This document shows positions 1-51,100 of a stretch of 64,000 bases of DNA, piece after piece. Made by a program: the position numbers and the translations under genes. Position 1 is the stretch's first letter, and each line of letters opens with the position of its first letter. The notes beneath the pieces were generated by a model that was not told the origin of the DNA, did not search any database, and saw only the letters and a list, made by a program, of their open reading frames with translations. The DNA is from Acanthosoma haemorrhoidale (lineage: Eukaryota > Arthropoda > Insecta > Hemiptera > Acanthosomatidae), in the NCBI GenBank assembly GCA_930367205.1, contig OV884009.1:106041189-106105188 (forward strand), given 5' to 3'.

Positions 1-89
1 ATAAATGTTCTAAGAATATCTTTGTGTTTCAAATGTGAGTGTATTGATTTTGTTTTATGTGAAATATGCTGGAAAGTAAACAAAACAAA

Positions 90-430
90 TAACGGTGCGG
101 GACGCCTCCGAGGCCCCGTAAGACCCTACATCCTTTATAGAGGATTAAAAGGACGGAGCACCGGGATCAGTCGCTTGCAGTCAGTGTGTGTATCCAGAGC
201 TGGGTTGGCCAACACCCGCCGGAGCGCCCCCCCCCCTCATCTCACCACCTTATCGGCCTATGGTTTATGGGGAGCACCTCTGGTTGGAGATTTGACTTGG
301 AACTAGTATGGATATGAGCATATCGATCATCGACTCACCGATTCCATCCACCGGGAACCTCACAGCGGATTGACTAATCCACTATCTAGCTACGACAGGT
401 AACCTCGTTGGACGTAGCTTCCACGTACCG
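90..430. other. GC-richer patch, not recognised
   Basis: This stretch is clearly richer in G+C than its surroundings and includes a run of nine or more C near 227. A 94-codon frame crosses it but has no recognisable motif. It is most likely part of a repeat truncated by the window edge. Confidence 0.3.
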
Positions 431-589
431 AGGGTTTATGTTGTCTGTTTACGTCGTTCATCAGTTTACACCAAATAACACCAAACTATGCATACGTATA
501 GATAAACACGGACAGTGATGTATTTATGTTGTTCTCATTCTTCGATCAGCAAACTTTAAGTTAATAAAACTCTGGTTTACCAGTTTCAA

Positions 590-760
590 GTTTAGTAAAG
601 TTTAAGTATTTTTTCTGTCCAATAGTTTAAGTAATTTTTCTCTCAAATAGTTTACTTAGTTTTTTTTTCAAATAGTTTAATTATTTTTTTTATCAAATAG
701 TTTAAGTATTTTTTTTATCAAATAGCTTAAGGATTTTTTTTGTTTTTAATCAAATGCTAT
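590..760. repeat. T-rich minisatellite, about 30-bp unit
   Basis: Five to six imperfect tandem copies of a unit of the form AAATAGTTTAAGTATTTTTT with a variable T tract and TCTC/TATC ending. The unit length drifts between about 28 and 33 bp. Confidence 0.7.
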
Positions 761-929
761 TTGTTTATTATCATTTAATAAAATGTCGGTAATCTAAATG
801 TCAATTCCCTGTAATATTAGGTTCCCCTGTCCTTGGGTAATGCCCTCTCCTGGCATTAATATTTTCCCCAGATTCCTGTAAACATTTAGGGGGAGGAGGA
901 AGAGAGAGAAAGTCAGGGGTTTACACAAT

Positions 930-1350
930 CTTTCTTCTTCCCTAAAACTCCTTATATTTCTTTTCATTATTTTTTGCACTTAACTCTGCATTTATTTCAT
1001 TTTATTTACTTTTTCCAGAACGACGTCATTGTCATAGTACCTTCCAATACTCCTCAGCATGCCTGATGTCTTAATCACCTGTCACATAAATTCCCAATCC
1101 CCTAGCTGCTCATTGCGATGAATTACTCTTATATTTTACCAAAACCTTTTTCATTATCATTGCTGTATTCGAAACATGGCTTAAACCCTACATTCCTCCC
1201 TCATCTGTCTCTCTCTCCCTAACTTAAATCTTTCTCCACTATGACCGGACGGGTGGCGGTGTGGGTCTGTAAGTTCATGACAGCCTGAAGACCCAAATCC
1301 TTGCCCACCTTGGTAGAGCTAGTCACGGTGCCATCTTTTCCATCTGATCT
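930..1350 (+). pseudogene. CR1/Jockey-like LINE endonuclease fragment
   Basis: The DNA is recognisably the same as 7540-7890 (shared CCTTCCAATACTCCTCAGCA and ATGGCTTAAACCCTAC blocks). Across frame shifts it reads ETWLKP, then GGGVGL.VHDSLK, the typical early endonuclease motifs of a LINE ORF2 (the Glu of ETW is catalytic in the APE-type family). It has no long open frame and is a dead fragment. Confidence 0.6.
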
Positions 1351-1739
1351 GGCCTAGTAGACTTTCCCAGCGATCTTATGTTTTGCAATAAACTGAATCA
1401 TCACTTGGCTCTGGAATCATAATAACCCTTCCCTTAGCAGTTTCTATGGCCTATTATAATAATAAAATACATAATTATATTACATTTCCTTGTACTGTTG
1501 ATAGGCCTGTCAGTTCCAACCAATGTTTACTTCCTTAAACCAGGGAGAGGAGAGCCTTTTCTACACAATTTCATCCAAACTCAGCATTGAATGGAAGACT
1601 GTTTTATCGCATCCTTTTCTTGCATGCTGTAAGCGGATGTGATACCATATCCGCCCGCCTTGCTTAACCAAGGAAAGGTGAAAACCTTGAAAACTTTGGA
1701 CAAAACGCCCAACCTCAGCCTTCCGTTACTATCCTTCAA

Positions 1740-2152
1740 AAATAATTACGAAGACATTGATGTAAAGACTACTAATACAGTTGGCGAGAAATTTATAGCT
1801 GCCTTGTATGGTGGAAACAAGCAAGTGCCCGTATATGATCTGGGGTACAAATGTTATAGGTCTGCACCTTATAAATCCTCATTAAATTGGGCCACTCTCC
1901 CCCAAACAGAGCTGTGCACACCAGCATTTTCTGCGTGTTTATGTGCACATCAGCTCTAGATTGGTCAGCCAGCAAAGTTTGGGAGACGCACAAGCAGCGC
2001 CCTACAGTTCATTCATTACCTGCAAGAAATGGTCAGAAGAAAATAATATTTCAAGTGATGATGTATTAGTGCTAAAAAGGATGCAAGAATACATTTATGA
2101 TAAAATGTTTAACACTAAGAAACAGAACACAGTTAATGATTATTTTTCATAA
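1740..2152 (+). pseudogene. Transposon-derived ORF remnants (unassigned)
   Basis: Three overlapping frames carry protein-like sequence. One has GEKFIAALYGG followed by LPQTE. From memory this resembles a repeated arthropod/cnidarian ORF family with GEK..vsLYGGk and LPPTs blocks. Another ends NTKKQNTVNDYFS, resembling the C-terminus of pogo/Tigger transposases. Frame shifts separate them. The family assignment is weak. Confidence 0.3.
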
Positions 2153-2159
2153 ACTTTTT

Positions 2160-3120
2160 TCAGTTAATTTTCTTTGTTCTTATTATGTACATTTGTTTTG
2201 CATGTACATATTTACATAGAATAGATATTTGTTTCTTATTCTTATCTAATATGTGTCCGACTATCGAGATTGTACTGTATAACTTACAGATTTATGTCAT
2301 AACATAAAAAGCAATGTTTATTGGTTATATGTGTTTCTTAATTTTTAAAGAATCGAGAAATACAGATTTTTCATATCTTCAGTTTTAGAAATATAGTTAG
2401 GTTATTCCTCATTTAAAAAAAAATCTTTGGCTGTATTTTCATAAAATAGTAAAAGGTATGATTCTTTATTTTATAAAAAAACATTTTTCACATTTGTATC
2501 ATCTTCAATTATTAAAATATATATAACCTGTTAAAGGCATAAATTTGTATTTCTCTTACAATGTATCTTACAAAAATTTGTCTGTTTAATATTTGAGTCA
2601 AATAGATTTTTTAGATATCAGGGGTTGGAGCTTTAACACTTATACATCATCCTAATTTTATGAAGTAGAATGGATAAATAAAAAATATTTATTTACAAAC
2701 CAAATACAAAATATATAAATTTAATTATAACACTAATTAGATATCACATTAAAGATTGATTTCTGTAATTGTAAATGACAAAACTGGAGGGATAATTGTC
2801 GAACAATTCACAATAATCATATACTATATATAGAAAAAAACAATGAATATAAAAAAAAACTAAGATGAAAGACATAAAAATAATTGTCAAGATCTTGTTT
2901 ATAAAATAATCTGATACCAACAAAAGGATTTTAAAACTAAGATAAAGTTTACTTTACACAAAGGTAACATAAATAATAGGAGGTAACACTTACAAAAAAT
3001 ATATATATTTATAATGGTTTCTTAATTTAGTGGTTTTTTGCTTAACTGAACCAGTTGTAAATGGTTAGGAGAAGGTTAGCCTATACCTTGAGCCTCCTGG
3101 TCCAGTATAATAACAAACTA
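2160..3120. other. AT-rich sequence, nothing recognised
   Basis: Very AT-rich with poly-A/T runs and no coding signal on either strand. It is the PRMT3 3' flank. Confidence 0.5.
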
Positions 3121-3123
3121 CCT

Positions 3124-3136
3124 TTTATTTTTTATT
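3124..3136 (-). promoter_or_regulatory. Candidate PRMT3 polyadenylation signals
   Basis: Two AATAAA hexamers read on the minus strand at 3124-3129 and 3131-3136, about 150 bp past the PRMT3 stop. The position is plausible for cleavage and polyadenylation. The region is AT-rich, so chance occurrence cannot be excluded. Confidence 0.4.
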
Positions 3137-3281
3137 TACAAATATATATATACAATATTTTGGCCAAAAATTTTTTTTACAAAATACTGATTCTTTCCCT
3201 GAGTTTTTGTCAAGTGACTGGACTTATACATCTAAATTTGAATGGTCTGCTCATGGCAAATATAAGTTGCAGCAACAATCG

Positions 3282-42137
<38,856 letters not shown>

Positions 42138-42149
42138 GAATAATTATAG

Positions 42150-42760
42150 GACACAAGATTCTGACACAACAAGAAACTTGAATGAAGCTTTAAACTTCAA
42201 ATTGGAGCGAACGCCATTAACGACTTGACAATCCTTCAGGATACATAAATGTGTCGTGCACGACCGGCTAGTTCAAAAGAGCTATGCACTAGCAGCAGTT
42301 GAATGGAAGTGCTTCCTATGTCATACATCAAATTCTGACAAGTTAATCTCACTTTGTTCAGCTCGTAGGTGTGTTCCTTTGGTAGGCAGCTTATGTTACA
42401 CTTCATTTTTAACAGTTTACAGTTTGTCTGCTGACTGGTGCGTTGAAAGACAAGCTACAAAATACAATACAATTCTCACAGATTAAATGGAACCTATGAT
42501 AGCCCAAATCTGTAACTGTCTTCAATTTGCTGTTATATTCCCACCCCTGTATATTAGTACAGAAGGAGCTCCTATACCCAGCACATAGTGTTCATCTGAT
42601 CTCCGGATAATCTGGATCAGATTTGTAGACACGACTCACTGGCTATAAATAACTCTGGGCAATCTCTGCTAGACTCTGAGCTTGATCCCTACCCTTCACT
42701 TGCGAGAGCAATCAGAAGGTCAGCGGACCCACCATGGAGCAGGCAAGCATAAAAAAAAAA
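42150..42760. other. Upstream region of PRMT3, unassigned
   Basis: This region follows the PRMT3 start codon on the minus strand, so the 5' UTR and promoter should lie here. No TATA or initiator could be picked with confidence. A plus-strand 76-codon frame (42256-42486) has no known motif. Local G+C is somewhat higher. Confidence 0.35.
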
Positions 42761-42992
42761 ACGTTTTCTCTTAGTATCAGTAGTCCCTTGGCTTCCTTCT
42801 TAGTCGAACACGACGCTTGTCATTTTGTTTATCGCGTGTGGTTCAACAAGATTGTTTACCTTTATTGCTACCTTATATAATTTTAATATTAAACTTAATT
42901 ACTGGTTATATATACATTAATTTTATGTACACATATTTTTTTTTGTGTTGTATCAAAGTGTTTGGGAGTGTATTGCTGTGTACAAGTTTAAA

Positions 42993-43740
42993 ATGGCATC
43001 GAAGCGACAGAAGGTCGTGGTTTCAATGGATAAAAATTTAGATGCTATTAGGAGAACCATTGAAGAAAACAGCTTCTGAATTGGGAATCGGAACTTCAGT
43101 AGTGCCCAACTGGAAGAAGCAAAGAAAAGGTGCTAGAGCTTTGGAACAATCGACACGATATTCGCTAACATGGTTAACTTGAATGGAGAGAGATTGTCTA
43201 GTGATGTTGCTGGTGCTGAAACATTTTAAAATGACTTCGAACAATTTCTGTTATCAGAGAAATTGACACAGATAAAATTTATAATGCTGACAAAACTGTT
43301 TTTTTTTTTTTTTATCAGATTCTTCCGAGAAAAAAGCTCGAAGATTCGGCTAAGGGCTACATGAAAAGCAAAGATAGGCTAACTGCTATGGATTGTGGAA
43401 ATGCATAAGGGAAATATAAGTTCCCTCTAGTCATTGTAGGGAATTGCAAGAATCCCCGAGCGCTAAAAAATGTTAACCACAATTCGTTGCCAGTGGTTTA
43501 CCAACCATAAAAAAAAATGCGTGGATGGACAGTTTTTTGATAACTTTGTTCCTGAAGTTCGAAAATTCCTAAAAGAAAATAGTTTACCAGAAAACGCAAT
43601 TTTATTAATCAACAATGTCCCGTCTCGTCCGGGAGAAAAAGAACTCTTGAGTGAAGGGATTAAAGTGGAATTCCTTCTGTTAAATAATCTTTGTAGAGGA
43701 GAGTCTTTTAAAAGAAAAGCTTTATTATGAAGTACAAGCA
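42993..43740 (+). pseudogene. pogo/Tigger-type (Tc1/mariner superfamily) transposase remnant
   Basis: It starts MASKRQKVVVSMDKNLDAI, followed by a CENP-B-like helix-turn-helix pattern in a shifted frame. Later YNADKT and FFDNFVPEVRKFLKEN, LPENAILLINNVPSRPGE and GIKVEFLL match the DDE domain (W..WF...FVPEV and L..DNAPSHP). The catalytic Asp of DNAPSH is Asn here and the His is Arg. Multiple stops. Dead copy in the interval between the two host genes. Confidence 0.7.
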
Positions 43741-44314
43741 AAACACTGGCATATACAAATATTAAGAGTTATGTTACTACACACTGTGCGGAATGTTTAG
43801 GCACAAGTGGGGACTGGGGCTAAAGCTGAGACATGTATGTATAAGAAAAGGATAAGATTCTGGGAAGTAGGTCTTGGAGGGATGCGGTTGCTTACTTAAA
43901 AATAACAGGGAACCATCTGTTACTTCCATGAAGTCACGAGGCAGGTATACAGTTCTGCTCAAGCCCCTTCTATTTGTTCTTAGCATTATAACTCTTCCAC
44001 CAAACGTAAAAACCACTGCTGCAGCCTATGGACCACTGAAGAACAAACAGCTGGGTAAAATAATTGAAGAGGATGGGGAAAAAAGTGTGATATATTTGTT
44101 TAACATATTTAAAAACTACATCAATAATTGTAGGCAGTAAACAAAAACATCCAAGTAAATTGTGATCTATCGCACTATTAAGGGTTTAAAAGTTTCCACT
44201 AGCTGTGATTTGTTTGGACGTCAGCAACATTTTTCCACCTTATCACTCTATCAATTTTTTGAGTATTTTAAGAGGCCTTCTACAACTTGGCCGGTCACTC
44301 AAACTGCATCCTAA

Positions 44315-44512
44315 TTAAGTAATTTTTAATAAATCACTTACAGTACTTTTACCAACTTTTAATATTTTAACGATTTCACACAGAGTGAAGCCAGCATTTC
44401 TTCTTGCTGAGGACACTCCTACTACGGTGAAGAAGACCAGTATCTTGTCAGAGATATTCCAGTCCCTACCGATATTGGTCGAAGGATCAAACGTCAAGTT
44501 CCTCTTCACCAT
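44315..44512 (-). pseudogene. pogo/CENP-B-like helix-turn-helix fragment
   Basis: The minus-strand frame has FTLCEIVKILKVGKSTVSDLLK, a helix-turn-helix typical of pogo or jerky transposases. No flanking catalytic domain is on this strand. Confidence 0.35.
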
Positions 44513-44869
44513 TATTAGGGGGTAGCTCTGTAGTGGATATAAATAATGTCACACTTATCGACGTCACTGTAATAATGGTGCCCAGCTGACTTCATATTCG
44601 TTTATTTATAGTTGTAGTATGTTGCCTACAACATCGTAACTCACCTGTAATGTACCCGTGTTATTATTTTTAATTTTAAGTACTTTTAGTAAGCCCAGTC
44701 GACACGGATTCTTGGTTATAAATATGTATTTTTGTTTTCCATGTGATAAATTATTTGTATTAGCTATTATTAGTTTTTGTAGTAAATAATTGCATTAGCT
44801 ATAATTTATTTTGTTATAAATAATTTGTATTTCCAGACTATTGAAGTTGAGTTACCTGATAATGACGTC

Positions 44870-45570
44870 ATAATTATAAATAGAGTGACAAGAGGTTAAA
44901 CACACAAAACTATAATACTTGAACCTGACGTTATTAATAAACGAGAAGAATTAAAACAATCCACGTGCTCCTTAAATTATACTAATACTCAACAGCTCAT
45001 TCAAAATCAACTATAATTCCTTTCAAATAAAGTAGACAGTCAAATACCAAAAGAAAATCTAAAAGAGGCATTATTTATGACCTAGGAACTGCAATCAGGA
45101 ACCATGGATGCTAATGACAGCACTATTTCAACAGAAGAGAATAATTCTCACATGAAGCATAATATTGCATAAGAAGTAGCAGTGTGCCAAGGACTGACCA
45201 AGACATTCGAGAAAGATACTGAGATACTAAATAAAAATAAGGATACAATTTCGAAAATAATCAATGAACTAGATAAAGTTTACTTTCCACAGTACTATAC
45301 TAATATCTAATTATTTAACAGTGCAAATTTTGACATAAAACAATCATTAAAAACATGCAGACTAGGTATTCCATATGCCAGTGTTATAGAAGCACTGAGT
45401 TAGCAGATGAACAATTGCTGTCAAAAGATTTGGAAATTGTTTGGCTCACTAGCAAGATATGTGCTATAAGAAACCAAATAATTCATTATATCATCCAATT
45501 ACCAAAAAGGGACCAGACTGAGTTCAATATATCTCTTACTAGTAATAACCGCCATCATACCCCATAATTT
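44870..45570 (+). pseudogene. Coding-like stretch, unrecognised
   Basis: Plus-strand frames interrupted by stops read like a coiled-coil protein (TKTFEKDTEILNKNKDTISK) and then a region with LEIVWLTSKICAIRNQIIHY and IQLPKRDQTEF. Possibly part of a retroelement, including a distant resemblance to insect envelope-like proteins, but I could not assign it. Shown because codon-like continuity runs over about 600 bp. Confidence 0.25.
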
Positions 45571-45579
45571 AGGGGGTTT

Positions 45580-46120
45580 CATGGATGTTCAGGAAACATT
45601 CATTGGAACATGTACCTATATATTAAAAAAAAACTTTTTGTATTAAGCTTACGAATATAAGTAACAATTGAATATTTAGTGCCCTTCATAAAAATTTAGA
45701 TCAATGTATACCAGTTATTAATTGATCATGTACCGTTTATCAAATATTATGATTTTAATGAAGTATGCCTAGCCTTTAACTTATCTTATGTATTTATTGT
45801 AGGAAACACCACTGTACCCCTACAACTTCTCCTATCCATTATAAATAAGTTAGACAAATAATGAACCCATTTATAACCAAACTAAAAACTTGTATTTTCA
45901 TACAGATCTATTATCAGATAAGAACTTTTTACCTAGTTAAAAGCATTATAATAAAAGTTTTTATACACTTACCTTTTGCAAAAGGTTCAAGTAATCACCC
46001 TTACAGCCAAATGTACCAGTGGAAGTCAACCATATACACACCACATTTTCGCAGGGTTCAAACTTTTAAAAGGGAAGCGTTAACGACTTAGCACTGCACC
46101 GTTAACATTTCAATGGTAAC
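45580..46120. other. AT-rich intergenic
   Basis: Nothing recognised. Confidence 0.4.
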
Positions 46121-46122
46121 GG

Positions 46123-46126
<4 letters not shown>

Positions 46127-46166
<40 letters not shown>
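46127..46166. repeat. AT microsatellite
   Basis: A pure (AT)n tract of about 38 bp. Confidence 0.95.
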
Positions 46167-46170
<4 letters not shown>

Positions 46171-46299
46171 CTCGCTGTTTCATTTAACTGGCAATGGCTT
46201 TTGCACTCCAGCCAGTAGATCACTAAACCACAAGTAGATTAATTATTATGGTTGTATTCTGAAATAAAGTGTTTTAAAAAGGCTTTACCTTCGCAAGGT

Positions 46300-47110
46300 T
46301 GTTTATTTCTTGATCAAACTCTATCCTGGAAAGAGCACATTTCCTAAATCACCCCACCGATCCATTTCTACCCTTAAACTGCACAATCGATCCTGACATC
46401 GCCTCTCATTACATACACACTAACTCCTGGTTTCTTTTGTCTTCCTCCATTTTTTTTACTACGGTTGTGTGGTAAATGGTGGCCTATCTGAGATCTCAAT
46501 ACTCAGTTAAAGCAGCTCATAAATTGCTTTATTACATTTTTACTCATGACCAATACTTTCTTGGACCCCTCTTCTTCAGTACGATTGTGACTAGAAAGCC
46601 TCATTACCTTCACAACCATCTCCAATTCAAATCACAGATTATATCCCGCCCTTCCGGCCTGTATTTCCCTTCTCACAGATCTGCTTCCTTTCACTGTTCT
46701 TTACTAATCTTCTCCACAAACCTTTGGCACTCTATTCACATCGATATTAGTCGCTCATCAATTATCCCCATCTTTAAATCTAGACTTTACCAGTTCCTTA
46801 TCTCCCTCCAATCTAACAGTTTACAATACATTATTGTTATTTATTTGTCATTAATTTTTTTTTTCATTTCCTATATTTATACACCCCACAACATTTCACA
46901 CTCTATTCCCCCATCTAATAATTTCTATATTTTTTCCCCTCTACTTATCTAGGGTTTTCTTTTTTTCAATGCTTTACTGTTGGTTCTTTATAGTCATTTC
47001 ATATGAACATAGCTCCTTTATTATTTACAGGCTTACCCTATCAGTGTAATGTTATGTTTCTGTAATGTAGACATTCATGTTTTGTTATTCTTCCAGAATA
47101 AACTGTTTCA
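46300..47110 (+). pseudogene. CR1/Jockey-like LINE 3' fragment (RT C-terminus)
   Basis: It continues the same motif order as 9990-10270: a PGKSTFPKSPHRSISTLKL block, then a YYGCVVNGGLS-like block (compare HGCAVYRGLS), followed by a 158-codon frame (46476-46952) with LHNHLQFKSQIISRPSGLYFPSH, typical of the end of LINE ORF2. An AATAAA near 47097 may mark the 3' end. Confidence 0.55.
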
Positions 47111-47219
47111 TTTCATTGCATTAAACGTAACGAACATATGAAATATCTCTCTTTGTAAAACACAGATTGAGTTAAAATTGCAAACACAATAACTTTGTGT
47201 AATTATAGTTAAAAAAAAA

Positions 47220-47310
47220 ATTAGATATTATTAATCAGAGCGACAAGATCTTTATTTATTTATACCATACTCAATATGATAGAAAAAATTTATTCTTTTT
47301 ATTACCAAGT
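47220..47310 (-). repeat. Dispersed ~265-bp monomer repeat, locus 3 (partial, reverse)
   Basis: In reverse complement it reads ATATTGAGTATGGTATAAATA, then AAAGATCTTG and CTCTGATTAATAATATCTAA, as in loci 1 and 4. One incomplete unit. Confidence 0.5.
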
Positions 47311-47986
47311 AATTAATTAATCAATGCCCTTAACATGTATTATGGAATTTAAAATATTTTCCATGTTGTCAGGTAGCCAGATGGAATCTTGATAAAAAAT
47401 TTCATATTTATAGGTCAAAAAGGAGGCTTGCAAATCACCAGGGCTGGGATAAACACAGATGAAAACTAGCATTTCTGATTGTGAAACAGAAACAACGAAT
47501 TCCTAAAGAGTAACTAAAAGATCATTGCAATTATGTTAAGGCTAATAAATTTCAAATTATTATGAAATTGAAATACATGAAAAGAATCAGCTCATTAATT
47601 ATAAGTCTGTTTTGTATTACAATACGATGTTTATAAATCTCACATACAGATACCTTTTCCCCATAAAAATCTTTAGGGTACAATATATGTATTCATTTTA
47701 TCATTTGACCCTTCGTAAATATTTTAAAAAAAAAGCACTACCTCATTATGGCTGTCAGTAAATAAAAAATGGATATGTTTGAATAAGCAATAACAGGTGA
47801 ATATCAAAATTAAAACAATACATTATATAATTTATTACAATTACATGTTTTTTGATATGGAATAATTCATATCCATCAATAAAAAAAACATTCTTTCTTT
47901 TGGTCGCATACTTTTTTAATAAATATTCCAAATTTCATCGACATATATATTTAATATTATTATATAACGTGTTTTATATATATAAA

Positions 47987-47992
47987 TTTATT
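47987..47992 (-). promoter_or_regulatory. Candidate kelch-gene polyadenylation signal
   Basis: An AATAAA reads on the minus strand about 110 bp beyond the kelch stop codon, in AT-rich sequence. It is well placed but not unique. Confidence 0.35.
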
Positions 47993-48098
47993 GATAGTTG
48001 TAAATTCATAAATTAACAAATAATTTTTAATCATAAAGATATTCTTTGTGTATAAAAAGGATATGAAAAATATTGCTATAGTTTTGCTTCATTATATA

Positions 48099-48184
48099 TC
48101 ATTCTTCTTTATCTTTGATACAAAATGTATTCCACTCTTCAGTACCCTCTTCTAAGAACTCAATACTGTTTAGGAATGTTTTAC
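48099..48184 (-). CDS. Kelch gene terminal exon
   Basis: It encodes KTFLNSIEFLEEGTEEWNTF followed by a short charged tail (CIKDKEE) and TGA at 48101-48099. The pattern is the closing strand of a kelch propeller. The acceptor is TTTTTTAG/GT and its two bases complete the Gly left by the preceding exon. Confidence 0.87.
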
Positions 48185-51100
48185 CTAAAAAATAATAATA
48201 ATAATAAAGTAGTATAAGGCAGCTAAATTATAAACTATGTTTTATAAATTAAATAATTATAAAAGTTTTTTAGTCTTATTTGAAGATTTCTTAGTACTTA
48301 CTAAGGTTATAATTAGGGCTGGGATTTATTTTTTAATTACATATTTTCCCGAGACCAAAATATTTCCTTTACCATTGGATTACTATAGTTTTTAAGGCAT
48401 TATAAAGTATAATAAGTATAGTAGTAGTGTAGTAGTAGTATAGTAATTATAGTATAGTGAGTATATAAATTAAGTAAATTTAGGTTAATTTTATTTTACA
48501 CATGCTACATATTTCTTACATTTTTTGTTTCATATTTCTTTGGGAGCTCTACATACTTTTTTAAATTAAAATTCATTCATCAGTTTCAATTGAGAAATGA
48601 GAATTTTGGAGAAATGATAAACTGTGGGTCGAATTCTTGGTTTTCTTAAATAACTACACAGAGAATTATATAGTCGACTAAAACAAGATACCTAGTTGCC
48701 AAGTACATTTGTTGGTTTCTTGACAATAAATTTAATAGTGATTCAGGAATTTCATATTGTTGGTGCTATGATAAACAAGTTTCAACTGCCCAACATTTCC
48801 AAGTTGTTCAGCTTATTGGTAAATCCAAACATAAAGAAAACAAGGTTTCAACACAAACTTGAGTTGAGAAACAGTTTCAAGTGATTGCACATTGAGTGAA
48901 TCAACATTTATAAAGAGTTATGGCATGATTTAGTTTATATAGCTCCACCCCCTTTCATAAAATTAACAACTCTCATTTCAAGGATTTCTTGGAAAAGTAT
49001 AGTAGAAAAATAAAGACCCAAGCACCAAAAATATTTACAAAGTATAAAAATCTAAAAAAAGCAAATATATGATGTTATCATAAAATTTTGACCACTGGAC
49101 TTACAGTAATTGCATTTACTTTTCTACATATTTCTCATTTTTAGTTAGATGTTTCTGCCAAAATAAATAAATATATACGTACATATTTTACTTTTTTTAT
49201 TACATATAGATCCCAGCACTAGTTATAATATTGTGATTTTTATATTTGGGGATACTTTCAGGGTCAGTAGCATTAGTGCATGATTTCATCAATTGAGGAT
49301 ATAAGGTCAAAGAGAGAGATGTAGGAAAAATATAAATCATCATAGTTAAAACAAGGTTCACAGGAAAAATAGGATGACTGGGTGGTGAAGTGGTTTGGGA
49401 GGCAGATACAAAATATAAGTTTAGTTCATCATCATGGAAGTAGTTTGATTTTTCACACTGGACAGCAGCAAATAGGACAGAAGCAAAGGCTTCGAGCAGC
49501 CTCATTGTGGGAAGTTACGGTTCTGGGGAGAAAAGATGGACTATTGGTATTATGAGACATTTGTACAAATATATAACCAAGTCAGCCAACCTGGTTGAGG
49601 TGGATAGAACGGAGTAGTTAGGGAGGGAGACAGATGACAGCAGCTAAGGATTGGGATTTTATGTGAAAGGTGGTTAGGACACTAAATATGCAGACGAGAA
49701 ATATAGGAAAATATGGGTAATACTTGATGGGAAGATGCTTTGGCAATAATGATATAGTAAAAACAAGGAATATACAGAGTGAGTATATAAAGAAAAGAAA
49801 TGTTTTTTTCAGTAAGTTAAAAGAAATAAAAGGGGAGCAAAGACACAGAAGGGCTTGAGTGAGCTGAAGCTTTTTTTCAAAACGTTTTTCACCAGGAAAA
49901 AACAACAACAGTGAAATTGAAGAAAATTTGAAGAATTTTTCAGTAGGTGAGTTTCGTTTATTTTTGGTTAAAAAATGCACGAGCATCAAAATCGACCCAG
50001 CCAATTCGCCCAACAATTGATCCTCCTCATCAGAAGAGATAGGAATACCGAGAAGCAAGATTACGCAGCTCATTCATCTTTGACCCGGCAGGAGACGAGG
50101 AAGCACCAGGAGGGACGCTAGCCCAGGCACGGTTACTGCCTTGTGGTGCACAAGAGAAGACCGGCCACAGATCGGCACGGATCGAGAACCAAGGACGCTC
50201 AAGACGCTAATCCGAACCACACAATAGAAGACGACCATCAAAGAAAGCAGCACAAAGAAACACTGGCCAGTATCGCGTTTAATAATTAAGGTACATTTTA
50301 ACTTGAGTTTTTTAATAATGTTAATTTATCAACGTACGTACTTATTTGTAATTAATTTAAATCAATTTGTGTAAATAAACAATTATTCCTTTTGCCAGAA
50401 TTATCCTATTTTTATTAACAGAACCTTAAGATAAAGTAAGAGTTAAATATAAAGTTAAAAAATAAATAAATTATATAAAAAATATATATGAATAATAAAT
50501 ATTGTAATAATATATATACGTACTGCTACTTAGTTCAGGATATGTAAATATGTTATCACAGATTAAAGTTCTAAATAATAAGTATTTAATAAATAAATGG
50601 AATAGATACCTGAAAAGCCTCCAACTGCGTAGAGCCTTCCATCTATCACTGCTACTCCAACATTAGACCTTGCAACAGACATGTCTGGTCCAGGGATCCA
50701 AGTTTTCTTCAATGGATCATAGATTTCTGTAGAGGAAAGAGAATGTGTCCCATCTGAGCCACCGACAGCGTACAGTTTTCCTGCAAGTCCAACATAATAC
50801 TAGCATTATTTTATTTCAATATATTATGTCTCTTTTTAAAGTTTTGTTGATTATTGTTAAAACCAGAAAATATTATATTAAAAACTACTAGTTATATTTT
50901 ACGGCATTACATGAATGAAATATTTAAATACTCAACATATTCTGTCTATATACTAAAAGTTACTAGTTGTAGTTTGTAATCCCACTATTTTAATAATTAT
51001 CAAACAATAGGGATAGCTCAGATGTAGAGCACTTGACCTGATATCAGAAGATCCCAGGTTTAAGCTTCAGCCCACTTTTCACTTTGGGTAATAATCAGAA

